A DNA stretch of 64,000 bases, taken from assembly GCA_030427385.1 (NCBI GenBank), contig JAUHWR010000001.1, positions 1,670,042 through 1,734,041 on the forward strand. Direction: 5' to 3'. Shown here in pieces: positions 63,652-64,000 of the stretch (position 1 is the stretch's first letter; each line of letters opens with the position of its first letter). Under the pieces are notes generated by a model. The model was not told the origin of the DNA and searched no databases. It saw nothing but the letters and a program-made list of their open reading frames with translations. The stretch comes from Alphaproteobacteria bacterium. Lineage in GTDB: Bacteria > Pseudomonadota > Alphaproteobacteria > Micavibrionales > Micavibrionaceae. The position numbers and the translations under genes were made by a program.

Positions 63652-64000
63652 ATGGATGAATTAGCCTCAAAAAATAAAAACTATCAGTATTTAAAATTAT
63701 TTTTATTAGCTTTAATCAGCCTGATATATTCCATATCAGAGCCTCACGCTAAAGAGGACAATACATCACAACCCTTAAGCGCAGAAAAATGCGGCGAATT
63801 GTATCAAGGCTGGGTTATGAATAGCCTGGCTGAGGATTATTGTAGTTTTGGTGGATTAGTATCCAAAACGTTAGGTCCTATAATAAAAACCTCTTGCCAT
63901 CACCAATTAAATGATAGTTACAGAGATACGCTAACAGAAGATGTTCTAAAGGCTTTTGACAAAGATATTAATACAATGTCTAAGGAAGAGCTTTGTGCTG
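63652..64000 (+). CDS. Secreted hypothetical protein, truncated by window end
   Basis: Open from ATG 63652, behind AAGGGG, through the window end (at least 116 codons). An N-terminal hydrophobic segment (YLKLFLLALISLIYSIS, cleavage around PHA) indicates export. The visible mature part has several cysteines (EKCGELYQGW, DYCSFGG, TSCHHQ, ELCAG). It starts directly after pheT, possibly as its operon partner. No family recognised. Confidence 0.6.
   Translation, partial: MDELASKNKNYQYLKLFLLALISLIYSISEPHAKEDNTSQPLSAEKCGELYQGWVMNSLAEDYCSFGGLVSKTLGPIIKTSCHHQLNDSYRDTLTEDVLKAFDKDINTMSKEELCA

Noticed and set aside
1-64000. Complete insertion sequences, transposases or prophage structural genes
   Set aside because: None recognised; only the partial integrase at the left edge indicates mobility.

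Overview
The window is a gene-dense chromosomal segment of an alphaproteobacterium of moderate GC content (roughly mid-40s % by eye). Evidence for this is the 180-kDa class NAD-glutamate dehydrogenase, the trmD-rplS-leuC order, a DUF1150 gene beside hsp20, the secB / Tim44-like / mltA neighbourhood, rsmB-rpe-heparinase, and an SDHAF4-like (DUF1674) small protein. The many orphan secreted or membrane proteins, including one with a QGNVLFFILIAVALF-type N-terminus, suggest a deep or poorly sampled lineage (Micavibrio-like or Rhodospirillales-like). That placement is a guess from recall, not a computed result.

Layout. 1-870: left edge of a probable integrative element (P4-type integrase running off the window) in the 3' end of tRNA-Gly(GCC). 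0.9-18.6 kb: ProX-like deacylase, a Sel1-repeat protein, leuD-leuB, a winged-helix regulator, NAD-GDH, trmD, rplS, leuC, an HD hydrolase and cysS, with several minus-strand orphan genes between them. 18.6-28.5 kb: zf-CHCC protein, hsp20 behind a candidate ROSE RNA thermometer, DUF1150, an EIIA-Ntr-like protein without its phospho-histidine, an overlapping four-gene minus-strand operon (CDF transporter, glucokinase-like kinase, polysaccharide deacetylase, SAM hydrolase-like), CheY-like protein, ubiA, miaA, FadL-like porin, SCO1. 28.5-33.9 kb: overlapping operon waaA-lpxK-lpxL-like-gor-gluQ. 33.9-39.6 kb: minus-strand run timA-mltA-secreted protein-M23 peptidase fusion-Cys-rich paralogue. 39.7-48.3 kb: secB, dnaQ with the SDHAF4-like gene, chorismate mutase-rsmB, rpe, heparinase, nfeD. 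48.4-50.5 kb: a divergent PRPP-synthetase-like protein and a nucleotidyltransferase-like protein. 50.5-64 kb: mscS, tuf, small orphans, two tRNAs, a DEAD-box helicase with a long leader and RNA-binding tail, ffs (SRP RNA)-dnaX-ybaB-xth, DUF1223, pheT, and the start of a secreted protein.

How the genes fit together. Most of the window is housekeeping: translation (trmD, rplS, cysS, tuf, pheT, miaA, gluQ, rsmB, three tRNAs), leucine synthesis split into leuC and leuDB, lipid A/Kdo assembly, envelope maintenance and protein export. The most unusual items are the paired Cys-rich secreted proteins (one fused to a LytM/M23 peptidase), the PRPP-synthetase-like/NTase-like pair, the phospho-histidine-less EIIA, the hsp20 ROSE-type leader, and a canonical -1 slippery heptamer in dnaX that would yield a gamma-like short product. 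All names rest on motif recognition by eye; no search was run.
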